Positions 23,541 through 35,460 are shown, numbered from the stretch's first letter. The stretch is 64,000 nucleotides of DNA from Amblyomma americanum (GCF_052857255.1 NC_135505.1:49289507-49353506); one strand, 5' to 3'. Numbers and translations: made by a program. Notes: generated from the sequence alone by a model not told the origin.

Positions 23541-23844
23541 ATTAATACTGACCACTGTTGTCAACAGTAGATATAATGACTGAACTGGCTATAATCATTA
23601 GGAGACATACATTAGGTTGGGGAAACCTAAAAAGATTGAAAAACAATAAGCCCCTGCCTCACCACTGACGTACAACAGGCTTAATACAATTTATTAATAC
23701 TGATCACTGTTGTCAACAGTAGATGTAATGACTGAACTGGCTATAAGCATCAGGAGACATACATTAGGTTGGGGAAACCTAAAAAGATTAAAAAACAATA
23801 AGCCCCTGCCTCACCACTGACGTACAACAGGCTTAATACAATTT
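23541..23844. repeat. Direct tandem duplication, two 152-bp units
   Basis: Units 23541-23692 and 23693-23844 match except for a handful of substitutions, such as gaccactg/gatcactg and atataatg/atgtaatg. Each unit contains the short palindrome ctgttgtcaacag and the stem taggttggggaaaccta. The high identity implies a recent duplication or homogenisation. Confidence 0.92.
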
Positions 23845-24158
23845 GAAAAATGAAAAGGCCCGAGGGCAATGGTATAATTTTACCACACGTAAGTGGAGAA
23901 AATGGAAAAAAAAATGAGGGGGGGGGGGCAAAAAGCTACATAGCAACCCGCAGCCGAGGGAGAGGGCTCGGGGAGTCTCACCTGATCTCCCCTGGGACGT
24001 AGCGGAGAGGATGGGTAAATGGATAGGTTGTATGGTTGTCGGAGAGTGGTTATGGGCATAGGGATGGGAATGGGGACAGCGAGTTTTTTGCTCTGATCCT
24101 TCGAATGTCTTGACTCCAGGCAATCTCAGAGAAAACGCGTGTCATGACAATGGAAGGT

Positions 24159-24464
24159 CACGTGACGGGACCTGAACAGGAAAGATGTCGCCACGCAGGA
24201 AATGCCGACAGAAAGTGACGTCAGCAAACAGGAACTGCTCCGACAAGCCTGATACTTGGCTTGGCTTATATATATCCCCCGAGAGGAAACACATTATCTT
24301 GCGCGGTGAGGCGCTTTTTGCACAAAGACTGTTGAGCCCCAAATTGTCGCGCAAATGTCGAAGTGGTCGCTTTCAAATCTGCGGTCAATTTAGGACGCTA
24401 GTCGTAACTTGCGTCAGGCATCGATCAGGAGTCGAACTGTCAACCAACAGATATATGGGTGAGT
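24159..24464 (+). promoter_or_regulatory. Promoter-like cluster: E-box, CRE, TATA, then splice-donor-like site
   Basis: Within about 115 bases lie CACGTG (24159-24164), TGACGTCA (24216-24223) and TATATATAT (24267-24275), in a context richer in G+C than its neighbours. A donor-like ggGTGAGT occurs at 24457-24464, which would suit a short first exon starting near 24,300. It could belong to a host gene with its other exons elsewhere or be the promoter of a solo LTR. No coding sequence supports either. Confidence 0.35.
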
Positions 24465-26962
24465 ATGGGAGCAGGTCGGCCTGCCAGTGGCGGTCCTTTT
24501 CGCTGGCATTTTGGGTCCCGGAGGTGAGCATGGTGCCCTTGCCGGTATAATGCTATCACGCTTTCCACCCGTAATTTAAATAAGTGGTGATTCCCTTCCT
24601 ACTAGAAGTTAACATGAACGAATGGAAGACAGAAAAGGGAGAGTTTTCCCTGTTCCCGGAAACGTGATTTCGAACACTAGGTTGTTCCACGGCACCTTCA
24701 AGTGTGCTGCAAATATGCTGACGCGGACTACCCATTTGTTAGAATAGAAATATACTATGCACGAATCAATTTCGCATTTACTAAAGTACACTTTAAATGC
24801 ATTGCCAACATGCAAATGCCATTTCCCGAGACGCGATTTCAAGCATCAGGTTTCACAACGGCAGCTTGTAGTTTTCGCTAAGGGTATTCTGTCCTCCTAT
24901 AGCGCACGCTACTTTCTCAGGACTTTATAATAGTGTCGTGTTCTTTTGGCATGTCATTACCGCCTTTATTTCTTCGCCACGAAAGAATTTAATTTCCATT
25001 TTGCGGTTTACTTGCAGCTGCGTTATTATATTAGAAAAGGATCTTTTTTTCCTTTTGTAACGCATACAAGCTATAGGGCATCTCATTGGTCGGCTTTAAT
25101 TTAAAGATAAGATAAGGACGGATACGTGCAACGTTCTTTGTGTGCCTGCACTGAAATCTGACCTGGCTAAAATAGATTCCTGAATCCAGAGCTCTCAAGC
25201 TCCGACCAACAAAAGCGTTAGTTATCGTGCACAGTGTGAGCTTCTTGATTACGAGAACTTTCATTCCGTTCGTGCTAAATTAGCGCTGGTCGAATGACAT
25301 TTTCTTATAATTAGGCACATATTATTCGTCAATAAGCTTTTTTTTGGCTGGTACTCTTTCTTCTTGATTCTTTAGTGTTTTGAGCATTCTGCCTCGCATA
25401 CGGGAGGTGCAGGGTTCGACGTCCTATGCTTCCGGGTACTGGCATGATGCCAATGGGTACAAGCTTTCTCCTATGCTTGTTTTCGACTGCCCTGGTGAGA
25501 AATATCTTGAAAATGGGCCTCTGACTGCACCTTGTATAAACTAAAAACACCTTGTGCCATAGCGATCTTCGGCCCCAGATACTTTTGCGCCATAAAAATT
25601 TGCTGCCATCATCATGCTTTGCGCTTCATGCGCATATAACTATTTAAATAATTATTGCATTACCGTAATGTCATTGCCTTTGACACCCGTGAATGGGTAC
25701 TAAATAGTAGCCCGTATACATTTTGTTCCATCAAGAGAAGCGTCCGAAACCTGCGTCTAAACGCTACAACTCCAGCTCCAAGAACGGACCGTTTTCTATT
25801 AATTGAAATAGAAAAATCTGGCCTCGTGTAATACATTTCGTTTATAGAGCTTTTCAGCCTAGCTTACGAAGCCAGGCAGCCTTCAAAGAATAGGCTTACC
25901 TCAATGTTTCAAGAGCGCGCTTTTCTCACGCAATAGCTTTTAATTTATGACGACACCTTTGATTCCTTCGTTAACACTAAGGAAGATTAAAAGTGCGCCA
26001 AGTCGCAGATTGTAATCTGCAGGCCAAGTTAAACCCACCAAAGCTTTTCGCAGTCATGCAATATTCGCAAGGTTTTGTACCCGCAGAAACGAGCCCTAAA
26101 ATGATTCCCGACGGCTACCGTCTCTTTTCGTCAGAATGTTGGAAACTGATATAAATAGGCACGTTCTGCACAACACACACTTTCCATCGGATGCACAACA
26201 AGGTCGAATAGCACGCACAAAGAAAAAAATACGTCTTACGTACCGTACAATCTTTGCGCAGAGTATTCTGCAAAAAGGATTTGAAGAAGCTTCCTGCTAC
26301 GTGGAATTCCATTAAAGTTGGTATCATACAAGTGAATGCTTCAGAAGCTACAAAAGCGCGATGATTGCAATGCTTCTGCTCTGTATATTTTTTACCTGTT
26401 CACAAAACGTCGAAGCAATCTGATTTTGGCATGGAAGCAACGGCGGCACCTAAATTCAGCAAGAAACAGAGTTATCAAGAGACTATACAACACTTACAAA
26501 AATGCGTGATATATGCTTTCGGCGCTTGGAAACGGCTAACCGTACACATATGTCCCACGCACGTCAAGAAACTGGTACCCGCTTCTCTCTTGCGCATGGT
26601 GACTAACGTTTTAGGAATTCAAAAGGATGTACGCATTCTAACGCAAAAACACAAAATAATTCGTGCTATATCGAAGAAACTATGTCCTATTTATATGCGT
26701 GGTGATAATTTTTCAGTGCCGCTTTCTCTGTGGCAAAATACTAGATTTACTTTGCGTATATTGTTGTCATCGGTCACAGCGCTTGACGGATATATTGTCT
26801 TTTGTTCCTGCTCTTCAGCACACCGCAAAGCCTTTTCCAATAAGTTCTGCCGTCAGCAGGATTTGCAAGCTGGGTGGCACAAATCGGGTCAGAGCTATGC
26901 TATAGTGACTAGCGTGGCTCTTCAAACTACTGACGTCAGCATTTGCGCCGCTAAATAAAATT
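24465..26962. other. No gene recognised; one anonymous 197-codon frame
   Basis: The longest frame is on the plus strand at 26,365-26,958. It is Cys-, Lys- and Ser-containing without a domain, signal peptide or homology that I can name, and its base composition is like its surroundings. It ends just before the RTE fragment. I treat it as probably non-coding. Confidence 0.35.
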
Positions 26963-28074
26963 TTGCCATACAAATACAATTTCAACCAACCCGCATATAT
27001 AGCCTTCATTGCTTACGAGAGGGCATTTGACTCAGTGGAAACCTCAGCAGTCATACAGGCATTGCGGAATCAGGCTGTAGCAGAGCGTAATGTGAAAATA
27101 CTGGAAGATATTTACAGTAACTGCACAGCTTCCATAGTGCTCGATAAATTACGAAATAAAAAGTACAATAAGGAAGAAAGTCAGGCAGGGAGACATGATC
27201 TTGCCAATGCTATTCACCGCCTGTCTACAGGAGATATTCCGAGGCCTGAATTGGGAACAGTTGGCGCCAAGAGTTAATGGAGAATACCTAATTAATCTGA
27301 GATTCACTGATGAAATTTCCTTGCTGAGTCGGGAGTTTAATTACAAAGCATGATAAAGATTTAGATAGGCAGAGCAAAATGGTGGCTCTAAAAATTAACA
27401 TGCAGAAACCCAAATTAACGTTCAACACTCTAACAATGGAACAACAGTTAGCAAGTGGTAGCGAGGTGCTGGAAGTGGTAAGGGAATATGTCTTCTTAGG
27501 GCAGGTAGTGACCGCTGATCCGGATGATGAGAGGGAAATAACTAGAAGGATAAGAAAGGGGTTGAACGCATATGGCAGGCTCTTCCAGGTCATAATTGGC
27601 AGTTTACCAATATCCCTCAAGAAAAAAGTATAAAAGACTTGTGTCTTACCGGTACTCACCTACGGGGCAGAAACGTGGTGGCTAACGAAACGAGTTCAGC
27701 TTCAGTTAAGGACAACGTATCGAGTCATGGAAAGAAAAATGATAGGTGTAACGCTATGGGACAAGAAGCGGGTAAAGTTGGTGAGGGACCAAACGCGGAT
27801 TAATGACATCCTAGTCGAAATCAAGAGGAAGAAATGGGCTTGGTCACGGCATGTAATGCGAAGGCAAGGCAACCGCTGGTCCTTAAGGGTAACGGAGTGA
27901 ATTCCAAGAGAAAGTAAGCGTAGCAGGGGGCGGCAGAAGGTTAGGTGGGCGGATTAGATTAAGAAGTTTGTAGGCAAAGGGTGGATGCAGCTGGCAAAGG
28001 ACAGGGTTAATTGGGACACATAGGAGAGGCCTTTGGTCTACAGTGGGCGTAGTCTTAATGATGCTGCTGGTGCT

Positions 28075-28105
<31 letters not shown>

Positions 28106-28106
28106 A
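26963..28106 (+). pseudogene. RTE-type LINE, 3' half with GCT/GAT repeat tail
   Basis: Plus-strand frames read FIAYERAFDSVETSAVI, ILEDIYSNCTASIVL, then QGDMILPMLFTACLQEIF and NLRFTDEISLL, followed by VALKINMQKP, YVFLGQVVTADP, VLPVLTYGAETW, VMERKMIGVTLWDKKR and HVMRRQGNRWSLRVTEW. This is RT motif A onwards plus the C-terminus of RTE elements. The catalytic residues are lost: the motif A Asp is Ala (FIAY) and the FADD box has become FTDE. Frames shift several times. The element ends in (gct)n and (gat)n at 28063-28106, a simple-repeat tail usual for RTE. It is 5' truncated. Confidence 0.85.
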
Positions 28107-29156
28107 TACCTATATTGTGAGCTCCGCCAAAAAGGGCATCATATTTAAGACCTCCCGATTATTTCCTGTGGAAAGATGCGTTTCTGTACTGCACCAAAGT
28201 CGCCTGTGGTAGGGCATGCATCAAATGGAAAACAATAACTCGGGTGAAATCGTGAAAATCCTGAGGAATCACCGCTCTTCCAGACTTGGACAGAACTTGA
28301 AACCTTTCAACAGGATCATGCTTAATTTCGTTGTAGCAGATATGCTTTAAGTGAAATCTTCAGGATATCAGTTGACGAATCATACGCCGGACGCATAACT
28401 GAATAGTCAAAGCAGAGATTTCAGTGTATGTTTATGAGTAGGCAAGGCTACTGCACTGTAAAGAAGCGGCTTTGTTAACGTTGTTATGCACATAGCAGTA
28501 TGCGTACACTCTCGTGGGTCGGCGTTCCACCACTCTGTTCTAGTTATGTAGTTAATGTCCGTAATAAAGGTCTGTTGGGTCGCGCCATCAGAAAGAGCGC
28601 GTGGGCTATGACTGACTTCTGTTACAGCAGAAATTTGGATGTGTTCTTGATTCAAGATATTTAACGTTACACACCAATGTGAAGTACGGAGACATAGAAG
28701 AGGAGCAGGCCAGAGAATCGCTCCACCTGTGATGGACACCATTTGAATGGCTCCTGATTATCTCTTCCGGCTGGGGACTTTACCGTGGACTCACATCGCG
28801 CAGCACACGAGCGTTTTGGCATTTAGCCGCGATAAGAGCTTGGCAATGCTAGCCGAGCATCTGTGCTACCATCTTTGGCTTTTCTACCCTATGTCCTATC
28901 CATTGAACCACTGTGGCAGTGGTACGCACCGAGGAATGACCGCAGTTGGATGCTCTGGTTGCGCTTGAGTCATGCGAGTTTTGTGGTCTATACCTGTGCC
29001 TCGGTTAGGGGGGCAACGTCCCTTATCAATATTAACACAGCTGAGCGTTTATCGTCGGTATTTGCTTTACGGAGCCTCATTGTTTTGAGGCCTCACTTTT
29101 GTTGATTATGCCGTATAGAACCGTTCGGCTCGACACGCCATTTACAGCTCTCATAG
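28107..29156. other. No gene recognised
   Basis: Anonymous sequence between the RTE tail and the PLE; no repeat or protein recognised. Confidence 0.4.
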
Positions 29157-30164
29157 GACCCAGAGAGCAACCTTTTGGAGCAACTTTTGGAACGTTTACC
29201 TAATGACACTCTGCCTGCAGCAGTAGACGATGTTTTGAGTGCTTTTAAAGCTTCTTCACGCGCCCTTAATTTCACTCATGAACTCCCTAACAATCATTCC
29301 ATCAGGTTCCTGGAACTGCAAATAACCTTCTTTGACGATGGTCATTTATGCTGGATGTTTTTACCTAGAAGCAAGAACGCTCTGTTACCGTTCGGTTCTG
29401 CGCACTCAAAGATTGTAAATAGAGGCATTGTGATGAATTGTTTCCGCAATGCACTGGAAATAAGCTCTCACTACGCTATCAAAAAGAGCCTTGATAATCA
29501 GTTCCAACGTTTGGAAGCCACATGGTTCCCTAGGAATCTTTTGAAAGCAATGGCTGAATCGCTGCTTCAGAAGCTCAAGAAAGAACGGACGAAGCCGGCT
29601 GATGGTGGAGCAACTGAACGCAAGAAATTTGAGGTCATGTCGTACGTGCATAAAGTGAGCCACAGCATCAAAAAAGTTGCGGCCAAGCAGGGATTGAGTG
29701 TGGTGTTTTCTGCCCCTTGCAAGCTTTCTGGTCTGTGCTCGCGCATTTCTCGAGGCAGGGAAAAGAACCACGTTTGTACAACGCAGCACGAGAACCGCTT
29801 CACGGCGTGTGTCGCTCAGGTCGTGTACAAGTTCCCCCTCACATGCGAAAGAGTATACATAGGCCAAGCAGGTCGACGTATTAATGACCGGCTGCGTGAG
29901 CACCACTCCTCCCTGAGGTCAGATGACGGTGCCATCTTGCCTCGCCATTGCAATGAATGTGGGTGTTATCCACTGTTCAGCAACGTAATGATTCTTGGTA
30001 GAGGCAGGGGTAAGCAAGAGCGAGAAATCTTGGAGGCTTACCATATCAGTTTGTCAGGCCAAGATTGCATTAGCGCAACTTCGGTGCGCTTACTCGAGAA
30101 GGAATTTGCTTATTTAGGCCGGTCACGGTCAAGGTGTATCTTGTGTGCCCTATGCGCTGTGTGA
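29157..30164 (+). CDS. Penelope-like element C-terminal half: RT thumb, linker and intact GIY-YIG endonuclease
   Basis: The frame is open for about 335 codons from just after an in-frame TAG (29154-29156) to the TGA at 30162-30164. It starts inside the RT, after the catalytic Asp pair, with VLSAFKASSRALNFTHELP, SIRFLELQITF and LLPFGSAHSKIVNRGIV. A linker follows with LEATWFPRNLL and VVFSAPCKLSGLCSRI. The nuclease keeps VVYKFPL, YIG (29856-29864), the Arg of NDRLREH, the zinc-type HCNECGC and the Glu of EREILEAYHI. Thus every GIY-YIG landmark is present. The RT half is missing, so the element is 5' truncated; no methionine marks a natural start. The intact product would nick target DNA for PLE retrotransposition. 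It is the best-preserved PLE in the window. Confidence 0.88.
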   Translation, partial: DPESNLLEQLLERLPNDTLPAAVDDVLSAFKASSRALNFTHELPNNHSIRFLELQITFFDDGHLCWMFLPRSKNALLPFGSAHSKIVNRGIVMNCFRNALEISSHYAIKKSLDNQFQRLEATWFPRNLLKAMAESLLQKLKKERTKPADGGATERKKFEVMSYVHKVSHSIKKVAAKQGLSVVFSAPCKLSGLCSRISRGREKNHVCTTQHENRFTACVAQVVYKFPLTCERVYIGQAGRRINDRLREHHSSLRSDDGAILPRHCNECGCYPLFSNVMILGRGRGKQEREILEAYHISLSGQDCISATSVRLLEKEFAYLGRSRSRCILCALCAV

Positions 30165-30345
30165 GTTGTGATACGGCTGTTGCGCATGCTCTGCTGGCCT
30201 TGCTGGGACTATGTTTTGTCTAATAAATCTCAGTTGACAGTCCAGTCGTTGTGGCGTGTACACTCCTCTTGTACCTTGTCTTTTGTGACTGTTCTTTTTA
30301 AGTTACTATGAACCAACTGGCCCGCATTTCAACCCTTCAGCAACC
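30165..30345 (+). other. PLE 3' region
   Basis: Downstream of the stop come aataaatctcagttgacagt and ctatgaaccaactggccc. I recall similar sequence at the ends of tick Penelope-like elements, so I assign it to the element's 3' UTR. The precise end is unclear. Confidence 0.5.
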
Positions 30346-30989
30346 AAAATGAAAGTCATTTTTCCCTTCCCCTCGTTACCGCTGAAAACTATCGCTTCCT
30401 TGTCTTCTTTGCGCATTTTTTCCTTGAACAGCACTCTGTCCTCACTTCAAACTCAGCCGGTGTTATTTAATCCCTATCGCTTGAATCATTCTGAGAAAGT
30501 TGGGCTATTTTATATTAGTAAAGTAATGTACTGGTACTTGTTTCTTCCTAAAACGTGTGACAATAAAATACGTTACCACCATTCCTAACGATCATAAGAG
30601 ACCCTGCTGAACAAGCACAACTCAAAACTAGGATCAGTGAGCGTGCCCCAAAAGGTGAGCATCATCGTTGTATTATATAGCATTTGCAATCGAATGTGCA
30701 TTCTACCTTTTGTTTGCCTGTTTATTTCACTAATCTGACGCTTATGTCCTATACTGCAACTGCTTTTTACTACTAGTCTCCTTTGCCCCCTGCAGTGCAT
30801 AGTCATCGACTTTTGTTTGCAGGATGCGGATTCATGAAAAAGAAAGTTATTTCTCCGCTGCCTGGCCAGCGATCTCGTATTAATTCTGTCGAATGAAGCA
30901 CGCGTATATTCTCATGAATCTGGCCCGATGTGCCTTACTATATAGAAATAATTTTTACCACGAATCTGCATACTGAAAGCTTTGGTCCA
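30346..30989. other. No gene recognised
   Basis: Anonymous sequence between the PLE end and the SINE. Confidence 0.4.
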
Positions 30990-31245
30990 CCCGCCGCGGT
31001 GGCTAGTGGTTAGGGCACTCGGCTGCTGATCCGGAGGACCGCGGTTAAAACCCGACCGCGGCGGCCGCGTTTCGATGGAGGCGAAACGCAAAGGCACCCG
31101 TGCACATGTGCTGTGCGATCTCAGCGCACGGGAAAGATCCCCAGGTGGTCGAAATTATGTGAGACAGATGCCGCGCCATTTCCTTCCCCCAAAAGAACGA
31201 TTTTCAATCATGCACCATGAGTGCATTGCAAGTAAATAAATAAAA
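30990..31245 (+). mobile_element. tRNA-derived SINE (Ruka-like), internally deleted
   Basis: Head ccgccgcggtggctagtggt carries box A, ggttaaaacccgacc is a mutated box B, and the body has gatccccaggtggtcgaaat. The stretch normally between cgaaattat and gtgagacagatgccgcgcc is missing compared with the copy at 52.5 kb. It ends near agtaaataaataaaaaaaaa. No target duplication was found. Confidence 0.82.
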
Positions 31246-31715
31246 AAAAAATTTCTTTTGCTTAAAAACGCTAGCGACCTCACTCTCTCGACCGATCAAT
31301 ATGCATGTGGCAGTACTCGACTTCAACTTGAAGAGATTACTGCATTTTTTTCTATTTCACAGTAAGAAGAAGAAATTATTCAAAGCATCTTTATAGCTTG
31401 ATACGGTTTTTGAGGGTAACAGTATTATGGCACATTGTTTTTACGCTTTATTAAGCCTACTGAAAATTTGGAGCGCAAACACAGTTTGCGTCGATTCAAG
31501 TCCTGCATGGAAGTGCGCTCATGGATGTACGGCGTGGGCGGCTTAGCTCTGATCAAGCTGCTAGTTATCAACGTCATGATCACTACCCATCAAAACATTC
31601 GCTAGCAACGAGAAGTACAGTTCACAAGTGCAATGCGTGACAAGAATTATTTCTTTTTGGCTAATTTCTGCGAAGGCTTAGGGGGTGCTTCGCTTTCTCG
31701 CCACTTTACCGGGAT

Positions 31716-32354
31716 ATGCAGGGTGTTTCACCTCAGATACGCAATTTAAAAACTAGACAAACAGCGCTTTTTCCTCACAGCATTGTCAGCGGTGTAGTGC
31801 AAATACATCTAAGACGTGCTAACAAGATGGTTAGCTAATATCTAATAGTAATTTTTTAACTGTTACTTTTTGGCTCTTTAATTATTGAGAGGCACGTAGC
31901 CCACTGTAAGTAATATCCATATCTGATTTTATAATTTCAAAAACGCCGTCATCTTCAGCGCTGTGGCCATACAAATTTCGGCTACGTCGCGTCGAAATAC
32001 GCGCGCATTCGAGAAGTTTTCAGGCAAAGCTACCTTTACGGCGCACGCAACTCTTCGAAATAGCCAAAATTGGTTGGGCCACAGCGCCAAACGTAAGCGC
32101 GTTTTCAAAATTGTGACAAAATGATATGGCTATTACTTTCGATGGGCTACACGCCTCTCAGTAATTACGAAGACAAACCGTAATAGAGAAAAACTTAACT
32201 ATTCAGTATTACTTCACCAGCCTGCAAGTTTGGACGCCTTCACTGTATTCTGATGTTCTTCAACGCTGACAATCCTGTGCCGAAAAAAGCGCTCTTTTAA
32301 CTCATGAAGTATATTTTAAAATATAGTGTAAAGTTTCAGCTGAAACACCATGTA
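31716..32354. mobile_element. Foldback-type MITE with long inverted arms
   Basis: The ends are cagggtgtttca (31719) and its near-complement tgaaacaccatg (32341-32352). Inverted similarity continues deep into the element. For example, gcgctgtggccatac on the left matches the reverse complement of ttgggccacagcgcc on the right, and aattattgagaggcacgtag pairs with the region of ctacacgcctctcagtaatt. The arms meet near 32,036. No transposase is present. Confidence 0.8.
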
Positions 32355-33180
32355 TGCATTAAACATTCCAACAAAGAACAAGCACACATCTCTTTCTTTA
32401 ATTGCTTTGTGTCAGGCCTTATTCATTATAAGTATCTGTAAAATACCCCGAGGGTATCCACTGCTGATGGTGAAGCCACACTAATCTGGTGAAAGTTAAA
32501 TTTTCTTTTTAGCAATGGCCACGGGAAATTCGGGTTTTCTGTCACTTGCCCTCCTATACTTCCCATCTCGCCAGTACCGAGATCTTTGTGTTGCAGTGAA
32601 CGGCTTTACCGCCTTGCTTTCGTGGCCTCTGACCCTTTTTCTGGCTTCCCATCTAGCTTCGCAGCTACCCGCTGCGCACAGCGCCTCAACAAGGGGATAC
32701 GTTCCTCACCGTAATCAAGCCGAACTCCCACTGACAGCTGCTAACATTTCTCCTTCCCTCACTCCATTATTCCTGTCTCTCTGTACGCCGCACCCGCAGG
32801 GTGCTATTAACGGCTGGAAAAGAGCCTTTCCGTGCTGAGGCTTGCTTTGTCCACACCTGAGCGTCACAGGAACGCCTCAGGGGCAGCTGTAGGCTCCGTC
32901 CCAGAAAAACCATGCAGCGCTTTGCAAGCATGGGCCTCCAGCCTCCAGTCATGCGCGCCATTATTCGTTTACGCGCTCTTTTTCTTTTTCCTCAAAGCTG
33001 CCTCCTCCTCGCCTCCTCGGAACAAAAGCTCACTAGACAGGAATGATGATTCGTGTCTACAGAGCGTGTCGTCAGGTTTGCTGAGCGACAAACGCAATAA
33101 CCAAGCCTCGCGGATGTTCACTACTACTTCCTCTTCTTCCTAGTCGAATCCCCCGCAACGACTTAAGCTCCCAGAGCCGT
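32355..33180. other. No gene recognised
   Basis: Moderately G+C-rich DNA. A 107-codon plus-strand frame (32,515-32,838) has no recognisable domain. Confidence 0.35.
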
Positions 33181-33183
33181 GCG

Positions 33184-33334
33184 CTCTATAAGCGCGGCCA
33201 ACCGACTGCGTCGGGCGTCGTATATAAGAGGCGGCAATTGCGTCGCTTTTTCATTTCGCCGCTCGCTTTCGGCTCTGCTCGCTCGATGAGCTTACAGCAC
33301 GGCGCAATGAAGGAAGAAAAAAGAGCGAAATGAA
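33184..33334 (+). promoter_or_regulatory. Promoter-like segment with TATATAAG and pyrimidine-rich start region
   Basis: TATATAAG at 33221-33228 stands in CpG-rich DNA. Thirty bases downstream is cgctttttcatttcgcc, a pyrimidine stretch that would suit an initiator. A nearby inverted pair, ttcatttcgc (33250-33259) and gcgaaatgaa (about 33323-33332), could form a stem in the RNA. Downstream frames (33,355-33,706) have no recognised domain, so the transcript, if any, is unknown. Confidence 0.35.
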
Positions 33335-35259
33335 TGTAGATCTGCCGCTCTTTCATGTCTCGCTTTCAATGGCGCGTGGCCAACCAACTTAGTACACCGC
33401 CCATCCTTCGCCTTTGGGGGGAGTTATACTTCCCGCGTTGTGGTACGCTCCGGCGCCTGCAGGCCTGGCGCCAGCGCGCTTCCTTTTCATTCGCAAAGCG
33501 AATGGAAGGCTCAGCTGGCGCCGTTGGCCCGCCATGCATCAATGACGGCGACGCATTTAGAATGTTCCTCAATGAGCTTGTTGCAATCGGCTACAAAAAC
33601 GTGGGCTCGTTATGAGCCTAGATCGCGGACTCGGTGCGCCCGACTCATTGAAAGGCGCCTAGACGAGGTGTCCCGCATTTGCATGCTCGCTGCGCGAGAA
33701 GTTTAACTTATTACGAGTATGAGCTCTCCACTTCTGTTGAAAGCACTAATGATGCCTCTTCTTAGCATGCGTCTGATGGCTCCATCTCGATATGATAGTT
33801 TTGTGCGTGAAAGGAGGAAAAGGTGGAACATGCCCATTTTTGAGTCCGGTACGCTAATGAGCACTACGGCCTCCAGAAACGGCTCCTTCTTCAGAAGACA
33901 AAATATTCATTAAACATATGTCGCCACGTACTACAGATATCTCTTTAGAGGCGTGTTCATTTTGTGTCGTTTAAATCACCAACTTTCGTAAGTTCTCGCC
34001 GGTGGTTCGGTTCAGAGAAATCTAGATAATAGGTTTACTGAAAAAAAAAGGCCGAATATTGAAATCTCTTGGTCAAGCACATGATGCGTTACCATCTCAA
34101 TTGGAAAGCCGACTTTAGAAGAAGATAAGATACAACCCAAAACTCACCGAAATTTAAAAAACGTCGCAAGGAGCCTCTGTTTCGATAAGGAAACTCAGAT
34201 GAAGACTACTCCTATTCTCGAAGCGTTCGGTAACAGATTGTGGCTCCCTGACCCTTCAACTTACTCATGTTAATTGGTGCTTTCAAGAATCCGATCTTCC
34301 TACTCTCTGTACCAGCGATGCAACACAGTTGCACACTTATCAAAGACGAAATAGGAAGAATAGGTCAGAAGAATCGGAAAACCGGTTTAAAGCACGCTTG
34401 TAACACCTATCATCAGTGCATGGCCAACGTTAAACTGTGGCATTCTGAGCGCAATTAAGCGAGCATAAAAATATCAAGAGGTGCTCTCAGAGAACTCATA
34501 ACGACACAAGGCAGTAGCTTCTTTGACAATCAGCAGGCACGTTAACAGCCATTTGATTCGTTCTAGGCCGAGTTACTTTCAACGAACAAAACGCGAGGAA
34601 CATGGCGGCTACTCTCTTGAAACACTACGCGTCTGAAAAACAAATGCACGCCAGTTAGATGACGCTAGCCAAGGGAGCAAGGGAAATTGGTTCCCAATAC
34701 TGGGGTTATTTCATTTTTTTAGATGAGTGACAGCTGTACCGCCACGATTCCTTAGATTGCAAGAGTGCAGCCCCGTCGCACTTGACGCAGTTTCTGTGCA
34801 CGAGGCTACAGAACACGAGGCAAAATTAAGGGAGGGTTTGCTTCATATTTACAGTACAATGCATAATTAGAGATATATACACCACGCTCATGTACAACAT
34901 CATGCTTTTATAGAAGCTGCACTGGCCAAGAGGAAGCTATGCTGGAACAGAGCGTACGTGTAAGCTGCCTCATGTCTACGTTACGTTTATGTTTTCAGTC
35001 GCTTCAGCATTCATTATGCATGTACAAGACAAACTTGAACCACATGGTGCCATTGTGAAGCTTAGTAATCGCTAAACCGCAGTTAAAAAAGCACGCAGTC
35101 TGCCGCCTACGAGGTCGTTTTATTGTGCTCTCAAGTCAGCGCGTGACCTAATTCTGAATTGCGCTTCACTGTCACCAGCCAGCAGTGCTTAAAGAATTGG
35201 CAACTTTTTTTCTGCATTATGAACTGCAGACATTCATCTTGGCAATCGGAACCACCAAA
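33335..35259. other. No gene recognised
   Basis: Anonymous. A short palindrome, cattcgcaaagcgaatg, lies near 33,487-33,503. Confidence 0.35.
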
Positions 35260-35460
35260 ACGCTGCCGTCGATACCGCCTTTGTTTCTTCGCTTTGTTCT
35301 TGTCCGTGCCCCTCGTCCCCTCTCTCTTTCACTTTTCCATCCCTCTTCCCCTGTGCACGGTAGGCAACCAGGACACCCGTCTGGTTAACGTCTCCGCCTT
35401 CCCTCTTCCTCTTCATCTCTCTCTGTTCTCTTCCAGCGCTATGAAAAGCGGCTTTAACTA
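35260..35460 (+). mobile_element. Probable I-like LINE 3' UTR fragment
   Basis: Pyrimidine-rich sequence surrounds cacggtaggcaaccaggaca and ctggttaacgtctccgcct. This resembles the 3' UTR style of tick I-like LINEs, and the 3' UTR of the 37.3-39.1 kb element has a similar layout (gtgtggagtagcaggccagg, then cctctccgcctttctttc). No coding part is present. Confidence 0.5.

Noticed and set aside
23541..23844. Possible CRISPR-like direct repeat
   Set aside because: Only two long contiguous units with no spacers, in a eukaryotic transposon-rich context.
26365..26958. 197-codon frame as a host gene
   Set aside because: No recognisable motif or exon context; length is within chance for 64 kb of six frames.
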